Shown: positions 9,397-18,382, counted from the first letter of the stretch. The stretch is 64,000 bases of DNA from Bacteroidetes bacterium SCGC AAA795-G10 (GCA_003130815.1 QFDA01000001.1:572131-636130); one strand, 5' to 3'. Notes: generated by a model not told the origin, from the sequence alone. Made by a program: numbers and translations.

Positions 9397-9771
9397 TTAA
9401 TCTAATTTCGCCTTTTCTCTCTTTTTTTCTCGTCTTATCACAACTTCATCTACATCTCCATTGATGGGAGGATTAAGTTTTGCTATCTTAACAACAGCCT
9501 TTTTAACAGAAGGGAATTTGGAAATTATTTTGTTTACAACTCTTTCTGCAACATTTTCCAAAAGGTTGGACCTCATTTTCATCTCTTTTTTTACAATGTC
9601 AAGCAGAGCAACATAGTCAACAGTGTCCTTTAATTCGTCCGATTTGCAACACATGCTCAAATCTGCGTGTACAATGAGGTTAACTAAATAATTACTACCT
9701 ATTTTTTTTTCTTCCTCCATGCAACCATGGTATGCGTAAACTTTTATGTTCTTTAAGTATATTTTGTCCAT
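9397..9771 (-). CDS. folB: Dihydroneopterin aldolase
   Basis: A 124-residue enzyme of folate synthesis that cleaves dihydroneopterin to 6-hydroxymethyl-dihydropterin. The FolB pattern is clear: IYLKNIKVYAYHGCMEEE at the N-terminus, DTVDYVALLDIV, LLENVAERVVNKI, and a C-terminal VKIAKLNPPINGDVDEV. I chose ATG at 9771 rather than 9783, because a perfect -7 box occupies 9781-9788 on this strand and would lie inside the longer frame. Confidence 0.94.
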   Translation of the reverse strand: MDKIYLKNIKVYAYHGCMEEEKKIGSNYLVNLIVHADLSMCCKSDELKDTVDYVALLDIVKKEMKMRSNLLENVAERVVNKIISKFPSVKKAVVKIAKLNPPINGDVDEVVIRREKKREKAKLD

Positions 9772-9780
9772 AATACAGTG

Positions 9781-9788
9781 CAAATATA
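9781..9788 (-). promoter_or_regulatory. Promoter -7 box of folB
   Basis: It reads TATATTTG on the minus strand, a full match to TAnnTTTG. Only 9 bases separate it from the chosen ATG at 9771, so the transcript leader is very short or absent. This box decides the start of folB. Confidence 0.6.
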
Positions 9789-9827
9789 AAGACTGTTTTC
9801 TTGTTTTCTTTCAACAAATGCATTCAT

Positions 9828-9835
9828 TATCTTTA
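9828..9835 (+). promoter_or_regulatory. Candidate promoter -7 box of glnS
   Basis: TATCTTTA matches the consensus except for the final base. It ends 11 bases before the glnS ATG. The same variant precedes purD. Confidence 0.4.
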
Positions 9836-9846
9836 CAAAAAAATCT

Positions 9847-11514
9847 ATGGCTAGAGCTTTACACTTCATAGAGCACATTATAGAGGATGACCTTAGGGCA
9901 GACTACTCAAAAAATCAATTAAAATTTAGGTTTCCCCCAGAGCCAAATGGATTTTTACATATAGGACACGTTAAGGCAATATGTTTAAACTTTAACTTAG
10001 GGAAAAAATATAAAGCCCCTGTTAACCTAAGGTTCGATGACACGAATCCAGCTAAAGAAGAACAGAAGTATGTAGACGCAATTAAAGAAAATATATTATG
10101 GTTGGGTTATAAATGGGATAAGGAGTGTTATGCTTCAGATTATTTTGAACAGCTTTTTATTTGGGCCAACGACCTTATTTTGAAAGGAAAAGCATACGTT
10201 GACTCACAGTCTTCAGAAACTATAGCTGTACAAAAAGGAACACCAACACAACCCGGTGTAAACAGCCCTTTCAGAAATAGAACTATTAAAGAAAATCAAG
10301 ATTTATTTTCAAAAATGAAATTGGGAGAATTTAAGGAAGGAGAGCATGTTTTAAGGGCAAAAATCGACATGTCTTCTTCCAATATGCTTATGAGAGATCC
10401 AATTATGTATAGGATTCTATTTAAGAAGCACCATAGGACAGGTAAGGATTGGTGCATTTATCCAATGTATGACTGGACACACGGGCAATCAGACTACATC
10501 GAACAAATTTCACATTCGCTATGTTCCTTAGAATTTAAACCACATAGAGATCTTTATGACTGGTTTTTAGATGCATTAGGTAAAAAAAAACCATTACGTC
10601 CTAAACAAAGAGAATTTGCCAGGATGAATTTATCTTATACTGTTACAAGCAAAAGAAAGTTGTTTGAACTTGTAGAGGAAGGACATGTAAAAGGATGGGA
10701 TGACCCTAGAATGCCAACTATATCAGGATTAAGAAGGAGGGGATATACACCAACCGCGTTAAAAAATTTTGTCGAAACAGCAGGAGTAGCAAAACGGGAG
10801 AATGTAATTGATTTGTCGTTATTAGAGCATTCGATAAGAGAAGATCTAAATGAAACATCCCCAAGGGTAATGGCGGTTTTAGACCCACTTAAAATAACTA
10901 TAGTTAACTATCCGGAAGACAAAACTGAGACATTAGAGGGTGAGATAAACCCCCATAATCCCAATGATGGAAAAAGACAGTTCCCTTTTTCAAAACATCT
11001 TTACATCGAAAAAGAAGATTTTAAAGAAGATGCAACCAGAAAGTTTTTTCGTCTTTCCTTAGGTAAAGAGGTTCGCTTAAAAAACGCATATATTATAAAA
11101 GCGGAATCTATTGTTAAAGATACCGAAGGAAATATAACAGAGGTTCTATGTACATATGACCCTGAAAGTAAAAGTGGTTCAGGAAGCGATGCAAGTAAAA
11201 GGAAAGTAAAAGGGACCTTGCACTGGGTAACCCAGAGAGACTCAATAAATGCAGAAGTGAGAATTTACGACCGTTTATTCAACATATCTGCTCCTGATAA
11301 AGAAAAGGAAAACTTTAAATCTTTTTTAAATGAAAGCTCACTAAAAGTTATAGATGCAATGGTTGAGCCTAGTTTAATCTCATCAAAACCAGGTGACAGG
11401 TTTCAATTTCAACGTCTAGGATATTTTGTGGTCGATAAAGAAAGCGGTTCAAATAATCTCGTTTTTAACAAAACAGTTGGATTAAGGGACGCATGGTCCA
11501 ATACTAAATTATAA
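9847..11514 (+). CDS. glnS: Glutaminyl-tRNA synthetase
   Basis: A 555-residue class I aminoacyl-tRNA synthetase that charges tRNA-Gln directly. The HIGH motif is in PPEPNGFLHIGH (residues 31-42). The KMSKS-equivalent VTSKRK is near residue 265, followed by GHVKGWDDPRMPTISGLRRRG. The C-terminal anticodon-binding beta-barrels are present, with the typical FQFQRLGYFVVDKE end. Together with a separate gltX this argues for direct glutaminylation. It is convergent with the SPFH gene, 1 base apart. Confidence 0.97.
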   Translation: MARALHFIEHIIEDDLRADYSKNQLKFRFPPEPNGFLHIGHVKAICLNFNLGKKYKAPVNLRFDDTNPAKEEQKYVDAIKENILWLGYKWDKECYASDYFEQLFIWANDLILKGKAYVDSQSSETIAVQKGTPTQPGVNSPFRNRTIKENQDLFSKMKLGEFKEGEHVLRAKIDMSSSNMLMRDPIMYRILFKKHHRTGKDWCIYPMYDWTHGQSDYIEQISHSLCSLEFKPHRDLYDWFLDALGKKKPLRPKQREFARMNLSYTVTSKRKLFELVEEGHVKGWDDPRMPTISGLRRRGYTPTALKNFVETAGVAKRENVIDLSLLEHSIREDLNETSPRVMAVLDPLKITIVNYPEDKTETLEGEINPHNPNDGKRQFPFSKHLYIEKEDFKEDATRKFFRLSLGKEVRLKNAYIIKAESIVKDTEGNITEVLCTYDPESKSGSGSDASKRKVKGTLHWVTQRDSINAEVRIYDRLFNISAPDKEKENFKSFLNESSLKVIDAMVEPSLISSKPGDRFQFQRLGYFVVDKESGSNNLVFNKTVGLRDAWSNTKL

Positions 11515-11515
11515 A

Positions 11516-12454
11516 TTAATTCTTTTCCTCTGATTTTTTAGTATTCAGGCCTTGCTTTTTCATTGCCTCTCCTATTTGATTACTTGCAGTAAAGGAAGCC
11601 ACCATGTCATTTAACATTTCACTTCCAGCTTGAGGAGAGTTTGGCAACAGGATCAAATTTGTGTTGGTCTCTCCTCCAATTGATTGAAGTGTATCATAAT
11701 GTTGAGTAACCACGATTAGCGCTGAAGCTTCCTGAGAATTTATACCTACTTTATTTAGAACGTCAACAGACTCCTCAAGGCCTCGCGCAATTTCCCTCCT
11801 TTGATCTGCTATCCCCTGACCTTGAAGACGTTTACTTTCAGCTTCTGCCTTTGCTTTTTCAACAATAAGAATACGTTCTGCGTCTCCTTCATATTGTGCA
11901 GCAACTTTTTTGCGTTCAGCAGCATTTATCCTATTCATAGCAGCTTTTACTTCAGTATCTGGATCAATATCTGTAACAAGAGCTTTTATAATATCGTATC
12001 CATAATTAATCATAGCATCATTCAATTCTCCTTTAACGGCATTAGCAATTTCATCTTTTTTTTCGAAAACATCATCGAGTTTCATTTTGGGCACAACCGC
12101 CCTAACTACGTCAAAAACGTATGAGGTTATTTGATCTTGTGGATAGTCAAGCTTGTAAAATGCATCATAGACTTTTTCTTTAACAACTTTATACTGAACA
12201 GAGACCTTAAGTTTGACGAAAACATCATCTTTTGTTTTCGTTTCTACAATAACATCCAATTGTAAAATCCTTAAACTTAGCCGTCCAGCAATTTTATCAA
12301 TTAACGGAATTCGGTAGTGTAACCCCGACTGTCTAATTGATGTAAATCTACCAAAGCGTTCAATTATTCCAGCTGTTTGTTGTTTTACTACAAATACACC
12401 AGACAAGATAAGCAGTAACAAAAAAAGAATGAATAAATAGGTAATTAAACTCAT
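11516..12454 (-). CDS. SPFH/band 7 (stomatin-like) membrane protein
   Basis: A 312-residue protein with one N-terminal membrane anchor (residues 3-23) and a prohibitin/SPFH domain (AGIIERFGRFTSIRQSGLHY onward). A long alanine- and glutamate-rich coiled-coil region follows (about 170-235, with NRINAAERKK and KAKAEAESKRLQG). It resembles QmcA-type paraslipins, which form membrane microdomain scaffolds. It starts 10 bases after gltX ends and is probably in one transcript with it. Confidence 0.9.
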   Translation of the reverse strand: MSLITYLFILFLLLLILSGVFVVKQQTAGIIERFGRFTSIRQSGLHYRIPLIDKIAGRLSLRILQLDVIVETKTKDDVFVKLKVSVQYKVVKEKVYDAFYKLDYPQDQITSYVFDVVRAVVPKMKLDDVFEKKDEIANAVKGELNDAMINYGYDIIKALVTDIDPDTEVKAAMNRINAAERKKVAAQYEGDAERILIVEKAKAEAESKRLQGQGIADQRREIARGLEESVDVLNKVGINSQEASALIVVTQHYDTLQSIGGETNTNLILLPNSPQAGSEMLNDMVASFTASNQIGEAMKKQGLNTKKSEEKN

Positions 12455-12464
12455 CGATAAAAAT

Positions 12465-13943
12465 TTATTTTAAACAAAAAGTTTTAAATTTTTGCACTCT
12501 TTTTAAAGATACATTTTTTCCTATAAGAGCACAAATTTTAAATAAATCAGGCCCAGACAATTGACCAATAATAGCGAGTCTAAGAGTTTGCATGATTAAA
12601 CCAAAAGGAATCTTTTCGTTCTTTCCCCACTCAAACAAAGATTGTTTCATGTCTGCTATTTCAATATCAGAATTTAATAGCTTGATAATCTGATCCATAA
12701 TTTTTACCGGGTTCTTATCTATTAATTTTATTACACTTTTTTTATCATAATCTTGCGGATCATCTAAAAATCTGATTTCATTCTTAAGATCATTTAGAGT
12801 CTTGAGACGATTTTTAACTAGATTCAATATATTAATACGCTTCTTTTCTTCTACTTTTTCTAATGTTTCCCTTACAATTTTTTGTTCCATTAAGGTTTTT
12901 ACATCAGATTTTGATATGTGTTGTTGATTTATCCAACAAGCCTTTTCATAATCGAATCTTGCTCCTCCCTTTTGAACTCTTTTTATGCTGAAGTATTTTA
13001 TTAGATCCGACAGATTAAATATTTCATTTTCTGTTCCACTATTCCATCCTAATAAAGCAAGATAATTTACCATTCCTTCTGACAAGAACCCTCTTTCCTT
13101 AAAACCAAGATTTAATTCTTTAAATTTGATGGGAAAAACGGGGTACCCGTCTTTTAAACCATCTCTTTTTGATAGTTTTCCCTTCCCATTTGGTTTTAAA
13201 ATTAACGGTAAGTGCATGAAACGAGGTAAATTCCAATTGAAAGCATCGTAAATTAGTTTGTGTATTGGTAACGAAGGAAGCCACTCTTCTCCACGTATAA
13301 CATCTGTTATTTCCATTAGTTTGTCATCAACAACATTAGCAAAATGATAAGTAGGTAACCCGTCGCTTTTTAATAAGATCTTATCGTCAAGTAAATCTGT
13401 AGACACTGATATATTACCACGAATTTCGTCATTTACACTAACTTTAGCTCCCCCCATTACTTTTAATCGAACAACATAATCCCCTTCTAAGGCCTTTTTA
13501 GTTTCAGTTAAATTTAAGGTTAGACTGTTTCTAAATTTTATTCTATTTTGACTCCCATATAAAAATGTTTTCCCATTCTTTTCATCTTCTTGACGATATT
13601 TCTTTAGTTGATCTTCACTATCGAAAGCATAATATGCCGCTCCCAAGTTTATAAGTTTATCAATATGCTCTTTATAAATTTTTTTTCTTTCACTTTGGCG
13701 ATAAGGGCCGAAGTTACCTTTTGTATTTGGGCCTTCGTCAGGTTTTATGCCACACCAATTTAAGGCTTTAATTAAATAATTTTCGCTTCCTTCTACGTAT
13801 CGGTTTTGATCCGTATCTTCAATTCTTAGAATAAAGCTTCCTTTTTTGCTTTTTGCATACAGATAATTAAAAAGAGCTGTCCTTAAACCTCCTATGTGAA
13901 GTGGACCAGTTGGACTTGGCGCAAAACGAACTCTTATTTTCAT
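12465..13943 (-). CDS. gltX: Glutamyl-tRNA synthetase
   Basis: A 492-residue class I synthetase. The HIGH region is RFAPSPTGPLHIGGLRTALF at the N-terminus and the KMSKS-type motif is KLSKRDG (about residue 255). The C-terminal anticodon-binding region is present. I chose ATG at 13943 rather than 13952, because the -7 box (13950-13957) overlaps the longer start and because homologues begin at MKIRVRFAPSP. It is divergent from ybeY. Confidence 0.96.
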   Translation of the reverse strand: MKIRVRFAPSPTGPLHIGGLRTALFNYLYAKSKKGSFILRIEDTDQNRYVEGSENYLIKALNWCGIKPDEGPNTKGNFGPYRQSERKKIYKEHIDKLINLGAAYYAFDSEDQLKKYRQEDEKNGKTFLYGSQNRIKFRNSLTLNLTETKKALEGDYVVRLKVMGGAKVSVNDEIRGNISVSTDLLDDKILLKSDGLPTYHFANVVDDKLMEITDVIRGEEWLPSLPIHKLIYDAFNWNLPRFMHLPLILKPNGKGKLSKRDGLKDGYPVFPIKFKELNLGFKERGFLSEGMVNYLALLGWNSGTENEIFNLSDLIKYFSIKRVQKGGARFDYEKACWINQQHISKSDVKTLMEQKIVRETLEKVEEKKRINILNLVKNRLKTLNDLKNEIRFLDDPQDYDKKSVIKLIDKNPVKIMDQIIKLLNSDIEIADMKQSLFEWGKNEKIPFGLIMQTLRLAIIGQLSGPDLFKICALIGKNVSLKRVQKFKTFCLK

Positions 13944-13949
13944 TGGAAA

Positions 13950-13957
13950 CAAATATA
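13950..13957 (-). promoter_or_regulatory. Promoter -7 box of gltX
   Basis: It reads TATATTTG on the minus strand. Six bases separate it from the ATG at 13943, so the message should have almost no leader. Confidence 0.55.
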
Positions 13958-14000
13958 ATAGCTATAAACCTATTCACCTATCTAAGCAAAACAAATACAT

Positions 14001-14008
14001 TATATTTG
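14001..14008 (+). promoter_or_regulatory. Promoter -7 box of the ybeY-mnmG unit
   Basis: TATATTTG, a full consensus match, in the divergent gltX/ybeY interval. It is followed by a run of A residues and then the first codons that align with YbeY, so transcription should begin near 14014-14018. Confidence 0.55.
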
Positions 14009-14443
14009 CAAAAAAAAATTATACGATTTTTAAACATACCTGACAATTTAGACACTAAGAAACTTTCTGATACGTTATTTGAATTCGTACGAATACAAGA
14101 TTACGATATCAAAAAGCTTCAATATAATTTTGTTTCAAAGGAAGTCCTTTTAAAAATGAATAAAAAATATCTTAATCATAAAACACATACCGACATAATT
14201 ACGTTCGATTATACTTCCGATAACAAACTGGAAGCAGAATTTTTTGTTTCATTCTGGGCGATAAATAAATCTGCAGAAGCATATAGCCAAACCGTTGAAA
14301 ATGAGTTACTTAGGGTAATTGTTCATGGAGTGCTGCATTGTATGGGTTATAACGATGATAACAAGGCGGAAATTGATAATATGCGTAAAATGGAAGATAA
14401 ATTCATATCAATGTTCCACGTGAAACACAACCGTTATGTTTGA
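14006..14443 (+). CDS. ybeY: Endoribonuclease YbeY (rRNA maturation factor)
   Basis: A zinc-dependent RNase of 16S rRNA maturation and ribosome quality control. The metal motif is HGVLHCMGYNDDNKAE near the C-terminus, with Asn where many relatives have the third His; THTDIITFDY is also typical. Homology begins at about 14018 (IIRFLNIPDN). The frame has no ATG nearby; the only one, at 13901, lies inside gltX. TTG at 14006 is the nearest allowed codon but overlaps the -7 box, so ATT at 14018 is the likelier real start. The C-terminal MFHVKH is encoded by a parS-like site. Confidence 0.9.
   Translation: MQKKIIRFLNIPDNLDTKKLSDTLFEFVRIQDYDIKKLQYNFVSKEVLLKMNKKYLNHKTHTDIITFDYTSDNKLEAEFFVSFWAINKSAEAYSQTVENELLRVIVHGVLHCMGYNDDNKAEIDNMRKMEDKFISMFHVKHNRYV
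14412..14427 (+). promoter_or_regulatory. parS-like ParB binding site 1
   Basis: TGTTCCACGTGAAACA differs at one position from the widely conserved parS palindrome TGTTTCACGTGAAACA. It lies inside the last codons of ybeY, 9 bases before the mnmG start. The exact inverse copy is at 16318-16333. ParB sites of chromosome segregation systems typically cluster near the replication origin, often beside mnmG (gidA). Confidence 0.85.
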
Positions 14444-16307
14444 TTCTAAGTATGATGTTATAGTTGTAGGAGGTGGTCATGCCGGGTGTGAAGCTGCTGC
14501 GGCTTCAGCCAATCTTGGCTCTAAAACTCTTTTGGTTACTATGAATCTCCAAAATTTAGCACAGATGTCATGTAATCCTGCTATGGGTGGAATTGCTAAA
14601 GGGCAAATAGTAAGAGAAATTGATGCTTTAGGCGGGTATAGTGGTATAGTCTCAGATAGATCTGCAATTCAGTATAAAATGTTGAATCAGTCTAAAGGGC
14701 CCGCAATGTGGAGCCCTAGAGTTCAATCTGATAGAAGTTTGTTTACATTAGAGTGGAGGCAAAAACTTGAAAACACCCCTCTTCTTGACTTTTACCAGGA
14801 GATGGTAGTTGATCTAATTGTCAAAAATGATCAAGTTGAAGGAGTGATTACATCTTTGGGAGTTAAAATATTTTCAAAGACAGTAGTTTTAACTAACGGA
14901 ACTTTTTTAAATGGCTTGATACATATAGGGGAAAAGAACTTTAGCGGAGGGCGCGTGGGGGAAAATGCCTCGTTTGGCCTCACAAAATGTTTAGAAAATA
15001 TAGGTTTCATGTCTGGAAGAATGAAAACTGGAACACCACCTCGTGTTGATGGCCGGTCATTAAACTATTCTTCTATGTTGGAACAAAGAGGCGACACCAA
15101 CCCTTCAAAATTTTCTTTTTCTGAGGAAACCACACCATTAAAAAAACAAAAAAGTTGTTATATAACTCATACTAACTTAAAAGTACATGAAACTCTAAAG
15201 CAAGGATTTGACAGATCCCCAATGTTTAATGGGTCTATAAAAAGTACAGGCCCTAGATATTGTCCTTCTATAGAAGATAAAATAGATAGGTTTAGTGACA
15301 AATTACATCATCAAATTTTTGTAGAGCCCGAGGGGTGGAACACGCATGAGGTTTATGTGAATGGCTTTTCTACCTCGTTACCATATGACATACAATTTAA
15401 GGCTTTAAGATCCGTAAGGGGCTTTGAGTCTGTTAAATTTTTAAGGCCAGGATACGCTATTGAGTATGATTATTTTCCACCAACACAATTGTTTCATTCA
15501 CTCGAAACTAAATTGATTCAAAACCTATTCTTTGCTGGACAAATTAATGGAACTACAGGATATGAAGAAGCTGCCGCCCAAGGGATTATAGCAGGTATAA
15601 ATGCACATCAGAAAAACAACAATAAAAACCCACTTGTTCTTGGAAGGGAGGAGGCTTATATCGGCGTACTAATTGATGATCTTATTCTTAAAGGCACTGA
15701 AGAACCGTATCGTATGTTCACTTCTAGAGCCGAATATAGAACTCTTTTAAGACAAGATAATGCTGATGAAAGGTTAACTCCTATATCTTTTAAGATTGGT
15801 TTGGCATCTAAAGAAAGACTTAAAAAAGTCGAAGAAAAATTAAAAAAACGCAGTGAGCTTGTTAAATTTTTAAAAAATAAAAGTTACACAGTAAAAGAAG
15901 CAAATGATTTATTGACTAATAAAAAGGAAACTCTAATAAAGCAAACAGATAAGTACTCTAAGCTTTTGTCTCGCCCAAATATTTCTAGGTCTGATTTAAA
16001 TCCTTTCAGTGAACTAAATTCGTTCATTAAGAAATCGAATATAGATGATTCGATATTCGAACAAGCTGAGATAGAAATTAAATATTCTGGATATATAGAG
16101 AAAGAGAAAAAAAATGCTGATAAACTAAAACGTTTAGAGAATATTAAGATTCCATCAAGTTTCAACTTTGATAAACTTGCTTCTTTGTCATTTGAGGCTA
16201 AAGAAAAATTAAATAAGTTGCGGCCGGAAACACTAGCTCAGGCATCTAGAATTAGTGGGGTTAACCCTAGCGATATTAGTGTTCTTCTAGTATCTATGGG
16301 TCGGTAA
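14436..16307 (+). CDS. mnmG: tRNA uridine-5-carboxymethylaminomethyl modification enzyme MnmG
   Basis: A 623-residue FAD protein that, with MnmE, modifies U34 of tRNAs reading NNA/NNG codons. It has the N-terminal dinucleotide motif VVGGGHAGCEAA, the MSCNPAMGGIAKGQ segment and GRMKTGTPPRVDGRS, and it ends with the GidA-associated domain (LRPETLAQASRISGVNPSDIS). The length is standard. The start overlaps the ybeY stop by 8 bases, so translation is coupled. It is flanked by an inverted pair of parS-like sites. Confidence 0.97.
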   Translation: MFDSKYDVIVVGGGHAGCEAAAASANLGSKTLLVTMNLQNLAQMSCNPAMGGIAKGQIVREIDALGGYSGIVSDRSAIQYKMLNQSKGPAMWSPRVQSDRSLFTLEWRQKLENTPLLDFYQEMVVDLIVKNDQVEGVITSLGVKIFSKTVVLTNGTFLNGLIHIGEKNFSGGRVGENASFGLTKCLENIGFMSGRMKTGTPPRVDGRSLNYSSMLEQRGDTNPSKFSFSEETTPLKKQKSCYITHTNLKVHETLKQGFDRSPMFNGSIKSTGPRYCPSIEDKIDRFSDKLHHQIFVEPEGWNTHEVYVNGFSTSLPYDIQFKALRSVRGFESVKFLRPGYAIEYDYFPPTQLFHSLETKLIQNLFFAGQINGTTGYEEAAAQGIIAGINAHQKNNNKNPLVLGREEAYIGVLIDDLILKGTEEPYRMFTSRAEYRTLLRQDNADERLTPISFKIGLASKERLKKVEEKLKKRSELVKFLKNKSYTVKEANDLLTNKKETLIKQTDKYSKLLSRPNISRSDLNPFSELNSFIKKSNIDDSIFEQAEIEIKYSGYIEKEKKNADKLKRLENIKIPSSFNFDKLASLSFEAKEKLNKLRPETLAQASRISGVNPSDISVLLVSMGR

Positions 16308-16316
16308 AAGTAAAAC

Positions 16317-17177
16317 TTGTTTCACGTGGAACAGAACGAGTCACATAAATCAAAATTCAGAGCAAAAGATCACTTAGTTTCAGGTGAATATTTTGATATA
16401 ACATGGAACGAATCCAGGACAATAGCTAAAACTAATATTGAAAATATAAAAGACATATCATCATATTATGATTCATCAAATTACGACTCATTTAAAAATA
16501 CAGCAAAAGGCGGTTTAGACATTATTTATTTTCTTATTCAAAAGATAATGTTTAGATATAAACTCTTTTTAATTAGAATCTATTTAAAAGGAAATAGAGT
16601 ATTAGATTATGGAGCGGGTTCAGGTAAATTCGCCGCATTTCTTTCAAAAAAAAAATTTAAAACTTCTGTTGTAGAACCATATAATAAAGAAATTAAAAAT
16701 CAATCATTATTAAACATAAATGTTTACGAAAAAATTGCTGACATCCCTAAATCTGAACGCTATGATGGAATAACTTTATGGCACGTACTTGAGCACCTAC
16801 CGAATCCGCAAGATGTATTATCTAAAATTCATAATATTTTAGAAAAAAAAGGGGTCTTAATCATAGCATTGCCAAATATTAATTGTCTAGATGCAAGGTA
16901 CTACAAGTCATATTGGGCAGCATTAGATGTACCCAGACATATATGGCATTATACAGTCAAAGGAGTAACCTCTTTAGTTGAGTCAAACGGGTTTAAGCTT
17001 GAAAAAAAGTATCCTTTATTTTTGGATGCGTTTTACATCTCATATATATCTGAAACTCATAAAAATTCGCGGTTTGCAATGATTAGAGGATTTTTCTTCG
17101 CTTTATTATCAAATTTTAGCGCCTTATTTAGTAAAGAGTTTTCTTCTATGATTTTTATTTTCAAGAAGTCTATTTAA
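16317..17177 (+). CDS. Class I SAM-dependent methyltransferase
   Basis: A 286-residue methyltransferase of the Methyltransf_23/Methyltransf_11 type. The SAM-binding glycine motif is VLDYGAGSGKFAAFL (about residues 97-111), followed by the acidic VVEPY and the LWHVLEHLPNPQDVL segment. The substrate is unknown. The start is TTG at 16317, 9 bases after mnmG; its first codons (MFHVEQ) are the parS-like site itself, so the true start could be slightly downstream. An orthologue in this position after mnmG is common in Flavobacteriia. Confidence 0.87.
   Translation: MFHVEQNESHKSKFRAKDHLVSGEYFDITWNESRTIAKTNIENIKDISSYYDSSNYDSFKNTAKGGLDIIYFLIQKIMFRYKLFLIRIYLKGNRVLDYGAGSGKFAAFLSKKKFKTSVVEPYNKEIKNQSLLNINVYEKIADIPKSERYDGITLWHVLEHLPNPQDVLSKIHNILEKKGVLIIALPNINCLDARYYKSYWAALDVPRHIWHYTVKGVTSLVESNGFKLEKKYPLFLDAFYISYISETHKNSRFAMIRGFFFALLSNFSALFSKEFSSMIFIFKKSI
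16318..16333 (+). promoter_or_regulatory. parS-like ParB binding site 2
   Basis: TGTTTCACGTGGAACA is the exact reverse complement of site 1 (14412-14427) and differs from the palindromic parS consensus at one position. It overlaps the start of the methyltransferase gene, so the two sites face each other across mnmG at about 1.9 kb spacing. Confidence 0.85.
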
Positions 17178-18285
17178 CATCTAGAGCAATCAATTCAGAT
17201 AATTTAAAAGCGAGATTGATAAAGAGCATTTTCACATTACCATTTCTTAGAATGTTAAAATGAGTTTCCTCAAAAAGGGTGACCAATTCTTTTACATTCA
17301 TATCGTTAACGTAAGGTGCAATTTTTGATAAGTCAAAATTTGTTTTTGATTTAAAAGTTACAATATCATTTAAAGAATGATTCAATAAATATGCATCTCT
17401 AAAAAACTGAACCCCAAACTCTAAAAATGTTTTTTGTTCTTCTTTTCCAAATCCACAAAGCGAAGCAGACCAATCCATTAAATCAACAATTAATTTTTTA
17501 TTTTCTTTTACTTTAAAAGCTTTTCTTAAGCCGTCAATTAACAGACCCTCAAACTCTTTATCTTTATCACTATTAATTAAATTTAGTAAATCATTAAAGT
17601 TACCCTGGGCTTTTGCTACTAATATTTCTGGATTATTAGTTTTATTTTCAATTACATCTAAAAGAGCAGAATTTTCTATAGGCCTCAAATTGACAATTTG
17701 GCAACGTGATACTATTGTAGGTAAAATTTCTTCTTGATTTTCGGCAATTAGAAGAAAATAGGTATTCTCAGGTGGCTCCTCTAAAATTTTTAGAAACGCA
17801 TTTGAAGCCTGGTTACTCATCTTTTCTGCACCCCACAAAATGCAAACCCTAGCACCTCCATTAAAGGCCTTTAAGGAGATTTTTTTACGAGCGTATTCAA
17901 TATCCACAATACTAATTAATCCCTGTCGATTGCCAACATTAATGGATTCGAACCACTCACTATAATTGCCATATGGTTTAAGATCAATGAACCTTAACCA
18001 ATCATGAATATAGTCATGACTGTAAACTACTTTCTCATTCCTTCTTTTCACAATTGGGAGGATAAAATGTAAATCAGGATGTTGGCATCTTTCACTTAAT
18101 TTTTTTGCGGCGTTGCTAACATCCTTATTTTCTAATAGAAATAATGAAAATTCTATAACTAAGGGAAGAGAGCCATAACCAGAGGGGCCTATAAATAATT
18201 GAGAATGAGGCACTTGACCTGTTTCAATCAGATATTCTAATTTATTTTTTAAATTTTTTTGTCCTATAACCTTTGTCCAGTGCAT
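17170..18285 (-). CDS. holB: DNA polymerase III delta-prime-like clamp loader subunit
   Basis: A 371-residue clamp loader AAA+ protein. The P-loop position reads GPSGYGSLPLV, without the catalytic lysine, as expected for a non-hydrolysing delta-prime subunit. The sensor region has the SRC motif (TIVSRCQIVNLRP), preceded by ASNAFLKILEEPPENTYFLL. The zinc-binding cysteines of many homologues are missing. It overlaps the convergent methyltransferase end by 8 bases. A -7-like box ends 3 bases before the ATG. Confidence 0.9.
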   Translation of the reverse strand: MHWTKVIGQKNLKNKLEYLIETGQVPHSQLFIGPSGYGSLPLVIEFSLFLLENKDVSNAAKKLSERCQHPDLHFILPIVKRRNEKVVYSHDYIHDWLRFIDLKPYGNYSEWFESINVGNRQGLISIVDIEYARKKISLKAFNGGARVCILWGAEKMSNQASNAFLKILEEPPENTYFLLIAENQEEILPTIVSRCQIVNLRPIENSALLDVIENKTNNPEILVAKAQGNFNDLLNLINSDKDKEFEGLLIDGLRKAFKVKENKKLIVDLMDWSASLCGFGKEEQKTFLEFGVQFFRDAYLLNHSLNDIVTFKSKTNFDLSKIAPYVNDMNVKELVTLFEETHFNILRNGNVKMLFINLAFKLSELIALDVK

Positions 18286-18288
18286 AAG

Positions 18289-18296
18289 TAAATATA
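18289..18296 (-). promoter_or_regulatory. Candidate promoter -7 box of holB
   Basis: It reads TATATTTA on the minus strand, 7 of 8 consensus positions. Only 3 bases separate it from the holB ATG at 18285, pointing to a leaderless message. Confidence 0.4.
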
Positions 18297-18339
18297 AAGC
18301 AACTAAACATCAAAAACATTACATCTTTTTAAAAATAAA

Positions 18340-18369
18340 TTGATTAAATATGCCTTTGTTGTATTTTTG
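18340..18369 (+). promoter_or_regulatory. Promoter of pgk (TTG-19-TATTTTTG)
   Basis: A -33 TTG (18340-18342) and a -7 TATTTTTG (18362-18369) are separated by 19 bases, the canonical Bacteroidota arrangement. The pgk ATG follows 13 bases later. Confidence 0.7.
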
Positions 18370-18382
18370 AGAAAATCAAAAA

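Noticed and set aside
12130..12150. A sequence similar to a DnaA box (tgtggatag) within the SPFH gene.
   Set aside because: It is a single copy with a mismatch, inside a coding region and without companions.
13901..14005. The upstream extension of the ybeY frame starting with ATG at 13901.
   Set aside because: It overlaps the start of gltX on the opposite strand and both promoters, and it does not align with YbeY.
17940..17965. A sequence resembling a tRNA T arm (ggattcgaaccactc) inside the holB gene.
   Set aside because: No matching acceptor or anticodon stems occur around it, and it lies in a well-conserved coding frame.
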